Below, one piece after another: positions 32,934 to 43,087 of a DNA stretch of 64,000 nucleotides. How positions within the stretch are numbered: position 1 is the stretch's first letter; the number at the start of each line of letters is the position of its first letter. Source of the DNA: Betaproteobacteria bacterium (lineage in GTDB: Bacteria; Pseudomonadota; Gammaproteobacteria; Burkholderiales; Usitatibacteraceae); NCBI GenBank assembly GCA_016708825.1, contig JADJEZ010000002.1:62001-126000 (forward strand). The letters are read 5' to 3'. The translations under genes and the position numbers were made by a program. The notes beneath the pieces were generated by a model. That model made no database searches, was not told where the DNA came from, and worked only from the letters and a program-made list of their open reading frames with translations.

Positions 32934-33722
32934 ATGCACCCGATGCTCACGACGGCCGTGAAGGCCGCGCGCAAGGCCGGCTCGATCATCACCCGCGCCT
33001 CCTTCGACCTCGACCGCCTCACCGTGCGGCGCAAGCAGCACAACGACTTCGTCACCGAGGTCGACCACGCCGCCGAGGATGCGATCATCCGCACGCTTCG
33101 CGACGCCTACCCGTCGCACGCCTTCCTCGGCGAGGAAAGCGGATCCTCGACGCCCGCGACCGAAAGCGAGCACCTCTGGATCATCGATCCGCTGGACGGC
33201 ACCACCAATTACCTGCACGGCTTTCCCCAGTATTGCGTGTCGATCGCGCTCCGGCACAAGGGCGTGCTGCAGCAGGCCGTCGTCTACGACCCCAACCGCA
33301 ACGAGCTCTTCACCGCCACCCGCGGCGCCGGCGCCTTCCTGAACGACCGGCGCATCCGCGTGAGCGGCCTGGACCGTCTCGAGGACGCGCTCATCGGCAC
33401 GGGCTTCCCGTTCCGCGACTTCTCGCATTTCGACGAATACCTGCGCATGTTCGGCGAGATCACCCGCCGCGTGGCGGGCGTGAGGAGGCCCGGCTCGGCC
33501 GCGCTCGACCTCGCCTGGGTTGCCGCCGGTCGTCTCGACGGTTTCTGGGAAATGGGGCTGTCCCCCTGGGACATGGCGGGAGGCGCCCTGCTGGTACGCG
33601 AAGCGGGCGGCATGGTGGGCGACTTCCAGGGCGCCGACGGGTTCCTCGACAGCGGGCGCATCGTCGCGGCCAACGCAAAGCTCTTCTCCCCGCTGCTGCA
33701 GGCGCTCTCGAAGCGCTCCTGA
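32934..33722 (+). CDS. suhB: Inositol-1-monophosphatase family protein SuhB
   Basis: A 262-residue Mg-dependent phosphatase of the IMPase family; in E. coli SuhB also supports rRNA antitermination. Metal-binding motifs are LGEESG (near residue 64), IDPLDGTTNYLHG and SPWDMAGGALLVREAGG. The region RRPGSAALDLAWVAAGRLDG is typical. Its position next to trmJ, cysE and the isc operon is conserved in many proteobacteria. Confidence 0.92.
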   Translation: MHPMLTTAVKAARKAGSIITRASFDLDRLTVRRKQHNDFVTEVDHAAEDAIIRTLRDAYPSHAFLGEESGSSTPATESEHLWIIDPLDGTTNYLHGFPQYCVSIALRHKGVLQQAVVYDPNRNELFTATRGAGAFLNDRRIRVSGLDRLEDALIGTGFPFRDFSHFDEYLRMFGEITRRVAGVRRPGSAALDLAWVAAGRLDGFWEMGLSPWDMAGGALLVREAGGMVGDFQGADGFLDSGRIVAANAKLFSPLLQALSKRS

Positions 33723-33787
33723 AACTCCCGGCGGCGACTTTTGCCCCGGATCAACCGGGGCGCCGGGCAACCGCGCCAGAATGAGCC

Positions 33788-34336
33788 ATGAGCCGTGCAC
33801 TGGTCATTTTCGCTTCCGAAGAAGGGCAAACGTCGAAGATCGCGCTTCGCCTGTGCGAGATGCTGCGCGAGCACGGCATCGAGGTCGCCGTTCGCGACGG
33901 CACGAAGCCGCAGGCCGGCGAGCGGCTGGCCGGCTACGACGGCATCGTGATCGGGTCCGCGATCCACTACGGCCACCACGCGAAACCGATCCGCGAGCTG
34001 GTCAGCAGCCACCGCGCGATCCTGCGGACCCGGCACACCGCGTTCTTCTCCGTGTCGCTCTCCGCCGGCGGCCCGCACCGCGATTCCGCCGCCGCGAAGC
34101 GCTACCTCGAGGAGTTCACGGCCGAGACGGGCTGGAAGCCGGACCTCGCAACGAGCTTCGCCGGCGCGATCCGGCATTCGCGCTACGGCCTGCTCAAGAC
34201 GCTCCTGGTGCACCTTTCGCTTCGCAAGACGGGCACGCCCGAAGCCGGCGACCACGAGTACACCGACTGGAAGGCGGTGGCGGAGTTCGCCGCCGCGTTC
34301 GCCCGGCGCCTCGCCACTCCCGCACGATCGTCCTAG
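33788..34336 (+). CDS. hemG: HemG-type flavodoxin protoporphyrinogen dehydrogenase
   Basis: The 182-residue flavodoxin-like protein is the same size as E. coli HemG, the quinone-dependent protoporphyrinogen IX dehydrogenase. Shared features include the N-terminal FMN loop FASEEGQTSKIA, IVIGSAIHYGHH, AFFSVSLSA, AGAIRHSRYGLL with the extra HemG insertion, and the C-terminal YTDWKAVAEFA. It passes electrons to the quinone pool during haem synthesis. It converges with menA, 16 bp apart, whose product would make menaquinone. Confidence 0.82.
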   Translation: MSRALVIFASEEGQTSKIALRLCEMLREHGIEVAVRDGTKPQAGERLAGYDGIVIGSAIHYGHHAKPIRELVSSHRAILRTRHTAFFSVSLSAGGPHRDSAAAKRYLEEFTAETGWKPDLATSFAGAIRHSRYGLLKTLLVHLSLRKTGTPEAGDHEYTDWKAVAEFAAAFARRLATPARSS

Positions 34337-34352
34337 ACGCGTCCCGCCGGCT

Positions 34353-35309
34353 TCACGGGCCCTGCCCGGCAAGGCGTTGCAGCACCGCGCCGGCGGAAAG
34401 GGCCGCGCCGAAGGCGAGCTCGAGCTTCACCGTGCGAAAGAGGATGCGATTGAACGCCGGCCCTTCCGGAGTGGACAGGAAGTCCCGTTGCAATCCCCAC
34501 GCCATCGGCAGGAGAAGCAGGGGAGCGGCGAGTCCGGGTCGCGCCGCGATGGCCGCCATGGCCGCGGCCGCCGCGAAGGGCATCCACAGCGCTACCGCGT
34601 AGAGCCTCGCCGAGGCAACCGTGCCGAAGCACGCGGCGAAGGTCCGGCGACCGGTTCGCCCATCGTGCTCCGCATCGCGGTGGTTGTTCACGACGAGCAC
34701 CGCCGCCGCGTGCGATCCCGTGGCGGCAGCGGCGAGCCAGACGAGCGGCCCGCCCGGGCCGGCGTGCAGGAAATAGGTGCCGAGCACCGCCACCAAACCG
34801 AAGAAGACGAACACCGCGAGTTCCCCGAACGGCGTGTAGGCGATGGGCCGGGGACCGCCCATGTAGGCAAGCGCGGCGAGCACCGAGGAAGCGCCGATCG
34901 CGGCCACCGCCGGCCCGGCGAGCATCGTGAGCGGCGTGCCGACGAGCACCGCGCAGCCGATGGCCACCGCGATCGCGCGCCGCACCTCGCCGGCCGTGAG
35001 CCAGCCGCGGGCGGTGGCCCTGGGCAAACCCACGCGCATCCCGTTCTCCAGCCCGCGCGCCGTGTATCCCACGTCGTTCTGGAGATTCGTGATGACCTGC
35101 ATGAGGATCGAGGCGACGAACGCCGCGGCGACCACCCACGGCACGATGGCGTGCCCCTGCATCCACGCGAGCGACGTGGCCACCACCACGGGAATCGCGG
35201 CGATCCACAGCGTGCGCGGGCGGATCGCCACGGCCCAGGCGCGCAGGGACCCCGGCGCGATGTCGCCGTGCGACGCCTCGCGGCCCGCCTGCCGCGCCGT
35301 CGGCCTCAT
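34353..35309 (-). CDS. menA: 1,4-dihydroxy-2-naphthoate polyprenyltransferase (MenA, UbiA family)
   Basis: A 318-residue membrane prenyltransferase with about eight helices. The first Asp-rich motif is NLQND (N75-x3-D79) and the second is NNHRDAEHDGRTGRRT (D212-x3-D216). The latter, with ADP-free NNxRDxxxD spacing, is characteristic of MenA rather than UbiA. It would attach the prenyl tail in menaquinone synthesis. Its ATG overlaps the stop of the large sensor kinase (ATGA). No other men genes are in this window, so involvement in another prenylquinone cannot be excluded. Confidence 0.82.
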   Translation of the reverse strand: MRPTARQAGREASHGDIAPGSLRAWAVAIRPRTLWIAAIPVVVATSLAWMQGHAIVPWVVAAAFVASILMQVITNLQNDVGYTARGLENGMRVGLPRATARGWLTAGEVRRAIAVAIGCAVLVGTPLTMLAGPAVAAIGASSVLAALAYMGGPRPIAYTPFGELAVFVFFGLVAVLGTYFLHAGPGGPLVWLAAAATGSHAAAVLVVNNHRDAEHDGRTGRRTFAACFGTVASARLYAVALWMPFAAAAAMAAIAARPGLAAPLLLLPMAWGLQRDFLSTPEGPAFNRILFRTVKLELAFGAALSAGAVLQRLAGQGP

Positions 35310-38300
35310 GGCGATGCGCCCGGCGCCGCCGGCGCGACTCCGAGCGTGAAGTAGAACGTCGCGCCCTCGCCGACCGTCCCGTCGGCCCAGACCCTGCCGC
35401 CGTGCCTTTGCACGATCCGGCGCACCGTCGCGAGGCCGATGCCGTGGCCGGGAAATTCGCGATCCGCGTGCAGCCGCTGGAAGGCGCCGAAGAGCTTGTG
35501 GGCGTGCGCGAGGTCGAACCCGGCGCCGTTGTCCTTCACGAAGAAGACCTGGCGCCCGGCCGGGTCCGTGCGCATTCCGAACTCGATCCGCGCGTGCTCG
35601 CGTCGCGAGGTGTAGCGCCAGGCATTCTCCAGCAGGTTCTCCAGGATGTTCCTCAGCAGCCCCTCGTCGCCGGAGGCGCGAAGCCCCGGCGCGACGATCC
35701 ATTCGCAGCGCCGGCCGGGGTCCTTGCGCGAGAGCTCCGCGGCGAGCTCGGCCACGACGTGGCTCAGGTCGACTTCCTTTCGCTCGATCTCGGCACGGCC
35801 GATGTAGGCGAGGTTCAGGAGATCGTCGATCATGCGCGCCATGCGCGCGGCGGCCGTGCGGATGCGGCCGAGAAGCTCCTGCGACCCGGGCGAGACGCGC
35901 TCGCCTTCCTCGTCCATCACCACGGCGCTGTAGCCGTCGATCGCGCGCAGGGGCGTGCGCAGGTCGTGGGAAATGGAGTAGCTGAACGACTCGAGCTCGC
36001 GGTTGGCCGTCTCCAGCTCCGCGGTCCGCGCCGCCACGCGCCGCTCGAGCACGAGGTTCATGCTGCGCACCTCCTGCTCCGCCGCGTGGCGCTTGGTGAC
36101 GTCGGAGAACGACACGAGGACGGCACCCGCGCCTCCCGGCCCCGGGATCTTCCGGGCGCTGACCTCGATCCAGATCCGCCGCCTTCCCATCGGCGCGATG
36201 CCCATCACCACGTTGCTGCGGAAATCCCCAGAACGCACGGCCACGGTGAGCGGCATCTCCTCGACCGGGAAGGGCGAGCCGTCCTCGCGCATCGCATCCC
36301 ACGTCCAGTCCGCGGAAAGCACCTCGCTGCCCAGCATCGCCTCGGCCGGCGCTCCCAGCATCCGCTCCGCGGCATCGTTGCACAGGAGCAGCCTGCCCTC
36401 CAGGTCGAAGAGCATGACCCCCTCCGAAAGGCCGGCGACGACGGAACGGAACCGCTCCTCGCCCTCGCGAAGCGCCGCCTGCGCCCGGTGCAGCTCGGTG
36501 AGATCCACGTCGATGCAGTAGATCTCGGGCTCGCCGCGGATGTTGGGAACGATCACGGGGCTGGTGAACACCTCGACCGTCGTGCCGTCCTTGCGCACGA
36601 GACGGAATTCCCCGGCCGGAACGGCCGGCCCGCCCTCGAGCCAGGCGTCGCACGCGGTGACGATCGCGTCGCGGGCCTCGACGGGGAAGAGAAGGTCCTC
36701 GAGCCGCCTGCCTGCCGCCTCTGCCGCCGTGAAGCCGTACAGGCGCTCGCTCGCCGCGTTCCAGAAAACGACGCGCCTGTCGCGGCCGTATCCCTGCACC
36801 GGTATCGAGGGCACGCCGTCGATGAGCGAACGGAAGCGCGCCTCGCTCTCCCGCAGGGCCTCCTCGGCCTCGCGCCGCACCGTCACGTCCTCGCCCAGGC
36901 TCGTCGCGCCGACGATGCGCCCGTCGGCATGGATGAGGGTATTGGACCAGCGCACGAGCCGTCTTTCGCCGGCCCGGGTGAGGATCTCGTTCTCGTAATG
37001 CTGGAGAAGCTCCCCCGTCGCGACGGCCTTGCGGAAGAGATCCCTGACGGCCGTATCCGTCGCCCCGATGAAACGCGAGAACCAGTCCACGCCGATCACC
37101 TCCTCGCGCGGCCATCCGGTCAGGCGAAGCAGGGCGTCGTTGCAGAACGTCACCCGCGCCTGCGTATCGAGGCTCACCGCCACGAGCGGAACGGTCTCGA
37201 GCACCTCGCGCAGCCGGCTCTCCGAGGCGACCAGCGCCACCACCGCGCGCTCGCGCTGCGCGTCGGACTCCATCTTGTCCAGCGCGAACGCGATGTCCTT
37301 CGCCATTTCGTCGAGAAGCCCGACCATCTCGTCGTCGAAGAAGTCGGGCTCGCCGGCGTGGAGGTTGAGCGTGCCGATCGCGCGGCCTTCGCGCACCAGG
37401 GGCACCGCGGCGAGGGCTCGGAACCCCGCGGCCCGCGCACGCTCGCGCCACGGCGCCGTGGACGGCTCGGCCTCGTATTCGTTGAAGACCACGTTGCGAC
37501 GCTCTCGGATCGCGGTGCCCGTGGCGCCGCGGCCCTCGGCACGCCCGGCGTCCACCGATATGCACAGGCCCTCGAAGTAGCCGCCCGCCTGCCCGTGCCA
37601 CGCCTCGCGGACGACCTGCCCCGAGGCTTCGTCCACGAGCCCGATCCAGGCCATGCGGATGCCGCCGTCGACGACCGCGATCCGGCAGATGTCGGCATAG
37701 AGCGCCGCGGGGTCGTCGGCGCGCACCAGCGCCTCGTTGGTGTGGCTGAGCGCCGCGTAGAGCCGCGCGAGCCGCGCAAGGCGCTCGTCCGCGCGCTTGC
37801 GGTCGCGGATGTCCACGATGCTGCCTCGGGCGTGCGTTCGCCCCGCCAGTTGCATGGGCACGAGCCTTACTTCGCAATCGATCGCATGGCCCGCGGCATC
37901 GAGGTGCATCCATTCGAAGACCGGCCGTCCTCCGGCGACGCACATACCGATCCACCGGCGCGCGGCCTCCCCGGAGTCGCGGCCATCGGGCTGCACCGGC
38001 GGGCTGAGCGCCGCCGGCCCGCTGCGCAGCAGCGCCTCGCGGCTCATGCCGTAGAACTCCTCGGCCCGTGCATTGGCTTCCACGAAGATCCCGGAGTCCG
38101 GATCCACGATCACGATGGCGTCCGGGGAATTCTGGATCACGTCGCGGTAGCGCGACTCGCTCTCGCGCAGACCGTCCTCCGCCGCATCGCGCGCTTCGAG
38201 CAGGTCGTTGAAGCGCGCGGCGATCGCGCGCACCTCCGAGGGTCCGGCGACCTGGGCGCGCACGTTCTTCCCTCCCGCCGCGGCCGATCGCGCCGCTTCC

Positions 38301-39226
38301 GCGAGAAGCTCCATGGGCTTCACGAGTCGCGCCACGATCCACGCGAGCACTGCGGCGATCACCACGAAAAGCGCGACGACGTTTGCCGCGATGCGCCGGG
38401 ACTGCGCGGCCGCATCGGCCAGGGCCGCCCGCTCGGACATCACGACGACCGCATGCCAGCCGGTGCCGCCGATCGGCTTCACGGCGGCGATCCACTCCGC
38501 GCCCGCGGCCCGTTTCGTCGCCGCCGGCAGGTCCTGGGTCCCGGGTTCGACCGCGAGGAGCAGTTCGTCGCGCGCGGGCTTGCCGACCGCATCGGGCTCG
38601 GGGGGCATGCCTGCGACCAACTTGCCGGCCCCGTCCACGATCGCTGCAAACCCGCCTTCCGCGACCGGCGACTCCGTGACCAGCGCCGAGAATCGCGACA
38701 GGTCCACGGCAAGGGCCGCGACGCCCGCGATATCTCCCCTCGGGTCGCGCACCGGGTAGGTGAACACCGCGACCCAGCGCTGGTAAAGAGGCCCGTAGAC
38801 CGCACCGCTCACCCGCGGGGCGCCGGCCGCAAGCGCCGGCGCGAACCAGGGCGCGCGTGCCAGGGAAAGCCCTTCCGGCGGCACTGCGATCACGGAGCAC
38901 ACAAGGCGCCCCGTGCGATCGATGAAAGCGATATTGCCGATGTCCGGGATCGCATCGCTCACCGCCACGAGTTCCGGATCGCATTGGCCTTCGACCAGAG
39001 CCTGCCTGCCGGCGCGACGAGCGGCATAGGCCACCACCTCCCGGGCCAACGCCGCGACTTCCCCCGCTTCACGGACGATTTCATCGGCCCGGAATTGCGT
39101 GGCCACCTGTGCTCGCCGGTACGCCGCATCGGCACGCTCCACGTGCCCCGTGGCGATCACGACGACCGCCCCCAGGACCGCGATGGCCATCAGGGCGACG
39201 AGTTGGGATCGAAACGAGGCGAACAT
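35306..39226 (-). CDS. Large membrane PAS/GAF sensor histidine kinase
   Basis: A 1306-residue kinase. Order: TM1 (about 8-26); periplasmic double-Cache-like sensor (about 30-275); TM2 (about 280-300) and HAMP; PAS (about 355-470, SESRYRDVIQNSPDAIVIVD); GAF (about 490-650, with GTLNLHAGEPDFF); three further PAS domains (from about 665, 795 and 920 to about 1060); HisKA (SYSISHDLRTPLRAIDGYS, near 1090); and HATPase (GAGFDLAHAHKLFGAF, GIGLATVRRIV). There is no receiver. It is coupled to menA by an ATGA overlap, and no regulator gene is adjacent on the same strand, so the partner is unknown. Confidence 0.88.
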   Translation of the reverse strand: MFASFRSQLVALMAIAVLGAVVVIATGHVERADAAYRRAQVATQFRADEIVREAGEVAALAREVVAYAARRAGRQALVEGQCDPELVAVSDAIPDIGNIAFIDRTGRLVCSVIAVPPEGLSLARAPWFAPALAAGAPRVSGAVYGPLYQRWVAVFTYPVRDPRGDIAGVAALAVDLSRFSALVTESPVAEGGFAAIVDGAGKLVAGMPPEPDAVGKPARDELLLAVEPGTQDLPAATKRAAGAEWIAAVKPIGGTGWHAVVVMSERAALADAAAQSRRIAANVVALFVVIAAVLAWIVARLVKPMELLAEAARSAAAGGKNVRAQVAGPSEVRAIAARFNDLLEARDAAEDGLRESESRYRDVIQNSPDAIVIVDPDSGIFVEANARAEEFYGMSREALLRSGPAALSPPVQPDGRDSGEAARRWIGMCVAGGRPVFEWMHLDAAGHAIDCEVRLVPMQLAGRTHARGSIVDIRDRKRADERLARLARLYAALSHTNEALVRADDPAALYADICRIAVVDGGIRMAWIGLVDEASGQVVREAWHGQAGGYFEGLCISVDAGRAEGRGATGTAIRERRNVVFNEYEAEPSTAPWRERARAAGFRALAAVPLVREGRAIGTLNLHAGEPDFFDDEMVGLLDEMAKDIAFALDKMESDAQRERAVVALVASESRLREVLETVPLVAVSLDTQARVTFCNDALLRLTGWPREEVIGVDWFSRFIGATDTAVRDLFRKAVATGELLQHYENEILTRAGERRLVRWSNTLIHADGRIVGATSLGEDVTVRREAEEALRESEARFRSLIDGVPSIPVQGYGRDRRVVFWNAASERLYGFTAAEAAGRRLEDLLFPVEARDAIVTACDAWLEGGPAVPAGEFRLVRKDGTTVEVFTSPVIVPNIRGEPEIYCIDVDLTELHRAQAALREGEERFRSVVAGLSEGVMLFDLEGRLLLCNDAAERMLGAPAEAMLGSEVLSADWTWDAMREDGSPFPVEEMPLTVAVRSGDFRSNVVMGIAPMGRRRIWIEVSARKIPGPGGAGAVLVSFSDVTKRHAAEQEVRSMNLVLERRVAARTAELETANRELESFSYSISHDLRTPLRAIDGYSAVVMDEEGERVSPGSQELLGRIRTAAARMARMIDDLLNLAYIGRAEIERKEVDLSHVVAELAAELSRKDPGRRCEWIVAPGLRASGDEGLLRNILENLLENAWRYTSRREHARIEFGMRTDPAGRQVFFVKDNGAGFDLAHAHKLFGAFQRLHADREFPGHGIGLATVRRIVQRHGGRVWADGTVGEGATFYFTLGVAPAAPGASP

Positions 39227-39385
39227 GGAGGGTAGGTGCGGTCAGTCGTCGGCCTGGCGACCGGAAGTCGCGCTGGCGATTGCCCGCCGCGCGCCCGCCG
39301 TCGCCATCACGGAATCGTCACCGCCAAGGGTAGCCTATCTGCGAGCCCCAGGACGCGGCGGTTGCGCAGGGCCGCGCCCCTGCCG

Positions 39386-39544
39386 TCACTCGGGATCGTC
39401 CTCCTCGACCGGGATGCGCGCGCCCCAGGGGCCGAGGACCAGGTCCTCGACCCGATCCTCGGTGCGCCACGCTTGCGCCGCGAGCCGCGCGAAGAAGCTC
39501 CGGTCGATCGGCAAGCGCAGGAATCCGTCGTCGCTGCTGTGCAT
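39386..39544 (-). CDS. Small hypothetical protein (52 residues)
   Basis: An ATG at 39544 with a GGAG ribosome site about 7 bp upstream opens a 52-codon frame. It starts MHSSDDGFLRLPIDRSFF and ends VEEDDPE. The composition (acidic, with hydrophobic and aromatic residues spaced normally) is protein-like, unlike shadow frames in this GC-rich DNA. It lies between the large kinase and the stand-alone receiver, on the same strand as both. No family is recognised. Confidence 0.45.
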   Translation of the reverse strand: MHSSDDGFLRLPIDRSFFARLAAQAWRTEDRVEDLVLGPWGARIPVEEDDPE

Positions 39545-39677
39545 GGAAGTCTCCGCGGCGACCCCGCGCCGCTTTTCGAGACACTACGTCGGCCCCGGCT
39601 CCGGACAAGGCCGGAACAAGGACCGAATGGCCACGCAGATTCCGGATCGACTCGTCTTGCGTGGGCCAGGCGGCGGC

Positions 39678-40085
39678 TCAGCGGCCGCTCGCGGCCGCGG
39701 GAAGGAACTCGCGCACGGTCCGCACGTACTCGCGCCAGTCCCACATCTTGGGCACCGTCGCGGTGGCGCCCGCCGTGCGGGCGCGTTCCACGTTGTCGGG
39801 CCTGTCGTCGCCGGAAAGGATGATGACCTGGGTCCGGCGACACTCCGGAAGCGCCAGGATGCGTTCGCACGCGGCGAAGCCGTCCATGCCGGGCATCCAG
39901 ACATCCATCAGGACCAGGTCGGGGCGCACGCGCGCCGCCGACGCGATCGCGCTCTGGCCGTCGAAGGCGACGTGCACTTCGAACCCGGCCTCGCGAAGCG
40001 CCACCGCAGCGAGGATTCTCTGGTCCTCCTCGTCGTCGACCACGAGGACCGAAAGCGCACCGGCGCGGGCCGGCGCCGCGCTCAT
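39678..40085 (-). CDS. Stand-alone receiver-domain response regulator
   Basis: A 135-residue receiver without output domain. Acidic residues are in VVDDEEDQ (D17-D18), the phosphoacceptor is D61 (LMDVWMPGMDG), the switch Ser is in ILSGDD, and the conserved lysine is in VPKMW. The ATG at 40085 has a poor ribosome site. It is divergent from the hybrid kinase at 40390 and may be its phosphate partner, or serve the large kinase upstream of menA on the same strand (inference). Confidence 0.8.
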   Translation of the reverse strand: MSAAPARAGALSVLVVDDEEDQRILAAVALREAGFEVHVAFDGQSAIASAARVRPDLVLMDVWMPGMDGFAACERILALPECRRTQVIILSGDDRPDNVERARTAGATATVPKMWDWREYVRTVREFLPAAASGR

Positions 40086-40389
40086 GCCGGCTTGCCGGCG
40101 CACGCCGGGGGAGAAGCTGGGCTGGGAAGGTTCTTGCGGAGTGCGTTCATGGTGCCTGGTCTTCCCTGCGGCAAAAGCGCCGCCCGGGCTGGAGTATCGG
40201 CCGTTCCCGGCAATTGTTGAGTCCCGGCGATCGCGCGATCCGGCGAACAACGCCCGGAAAGGGGGTCCTAATCGCCGTGAAAGGCCGGCAACGGGGGTCC
40301 ATAATGGCGCCAAACCCCGCTGCCGGACGGCCACGAGTGGGTGAAACCAGGGCTTGCCTCGAGCGCGCGCAAGCCCGGAAGGCGCGTCG
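40086..40389. other. Divergent intergenic region with paired GGGGGTCC repeats
   Basis: This 304-bp gap separates the receiver gene (minus) from the hybrid kinase (plus). GGGGGTCC occurs at 40261-40268 and 40293-40300, each followed by a TAAT-containing stretch (TAATCGCC and ATAATGGCG), 32 bp apart, about three helical turns. CATAAT at 40300-40305 could be a -10 for the kinase, with GTGAAA 17 bp upstream as a poor -35. No coding potential stands out. Confidence 0.3.
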
Positions 40390-43026
<2,637 letters not shown>

Positions 43027-43030
43027 CCAT

Positions 43031-43039
43031 TGCTACAAT
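43031..43039 (+). promoter_or_regulatory. Extended -10 promoter of mutS
   Basis: TGCTACAAT is an extended -10 element (TGn plus TACAAT) located 4 bp after the hybrid kinase stop and 48 bp before the mutS start. No -35 of note is present, which is usual for extended -10 promoters. Confidence 0.5.
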
Positions 43040-43087
43040 GGCGGCGTGCCGTTCGGCCCGCCGGGCCACGGACTGACTGGCAGAGCC

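Noticed and set aside
40082..40150. A 22-codon minus-strand leader peptide overlapping the receiver start (TGA in ATGA)
   Set aside because: It is short with no convincing ribosome site. Overlap with a start codon alone is common by chance in this sequence.
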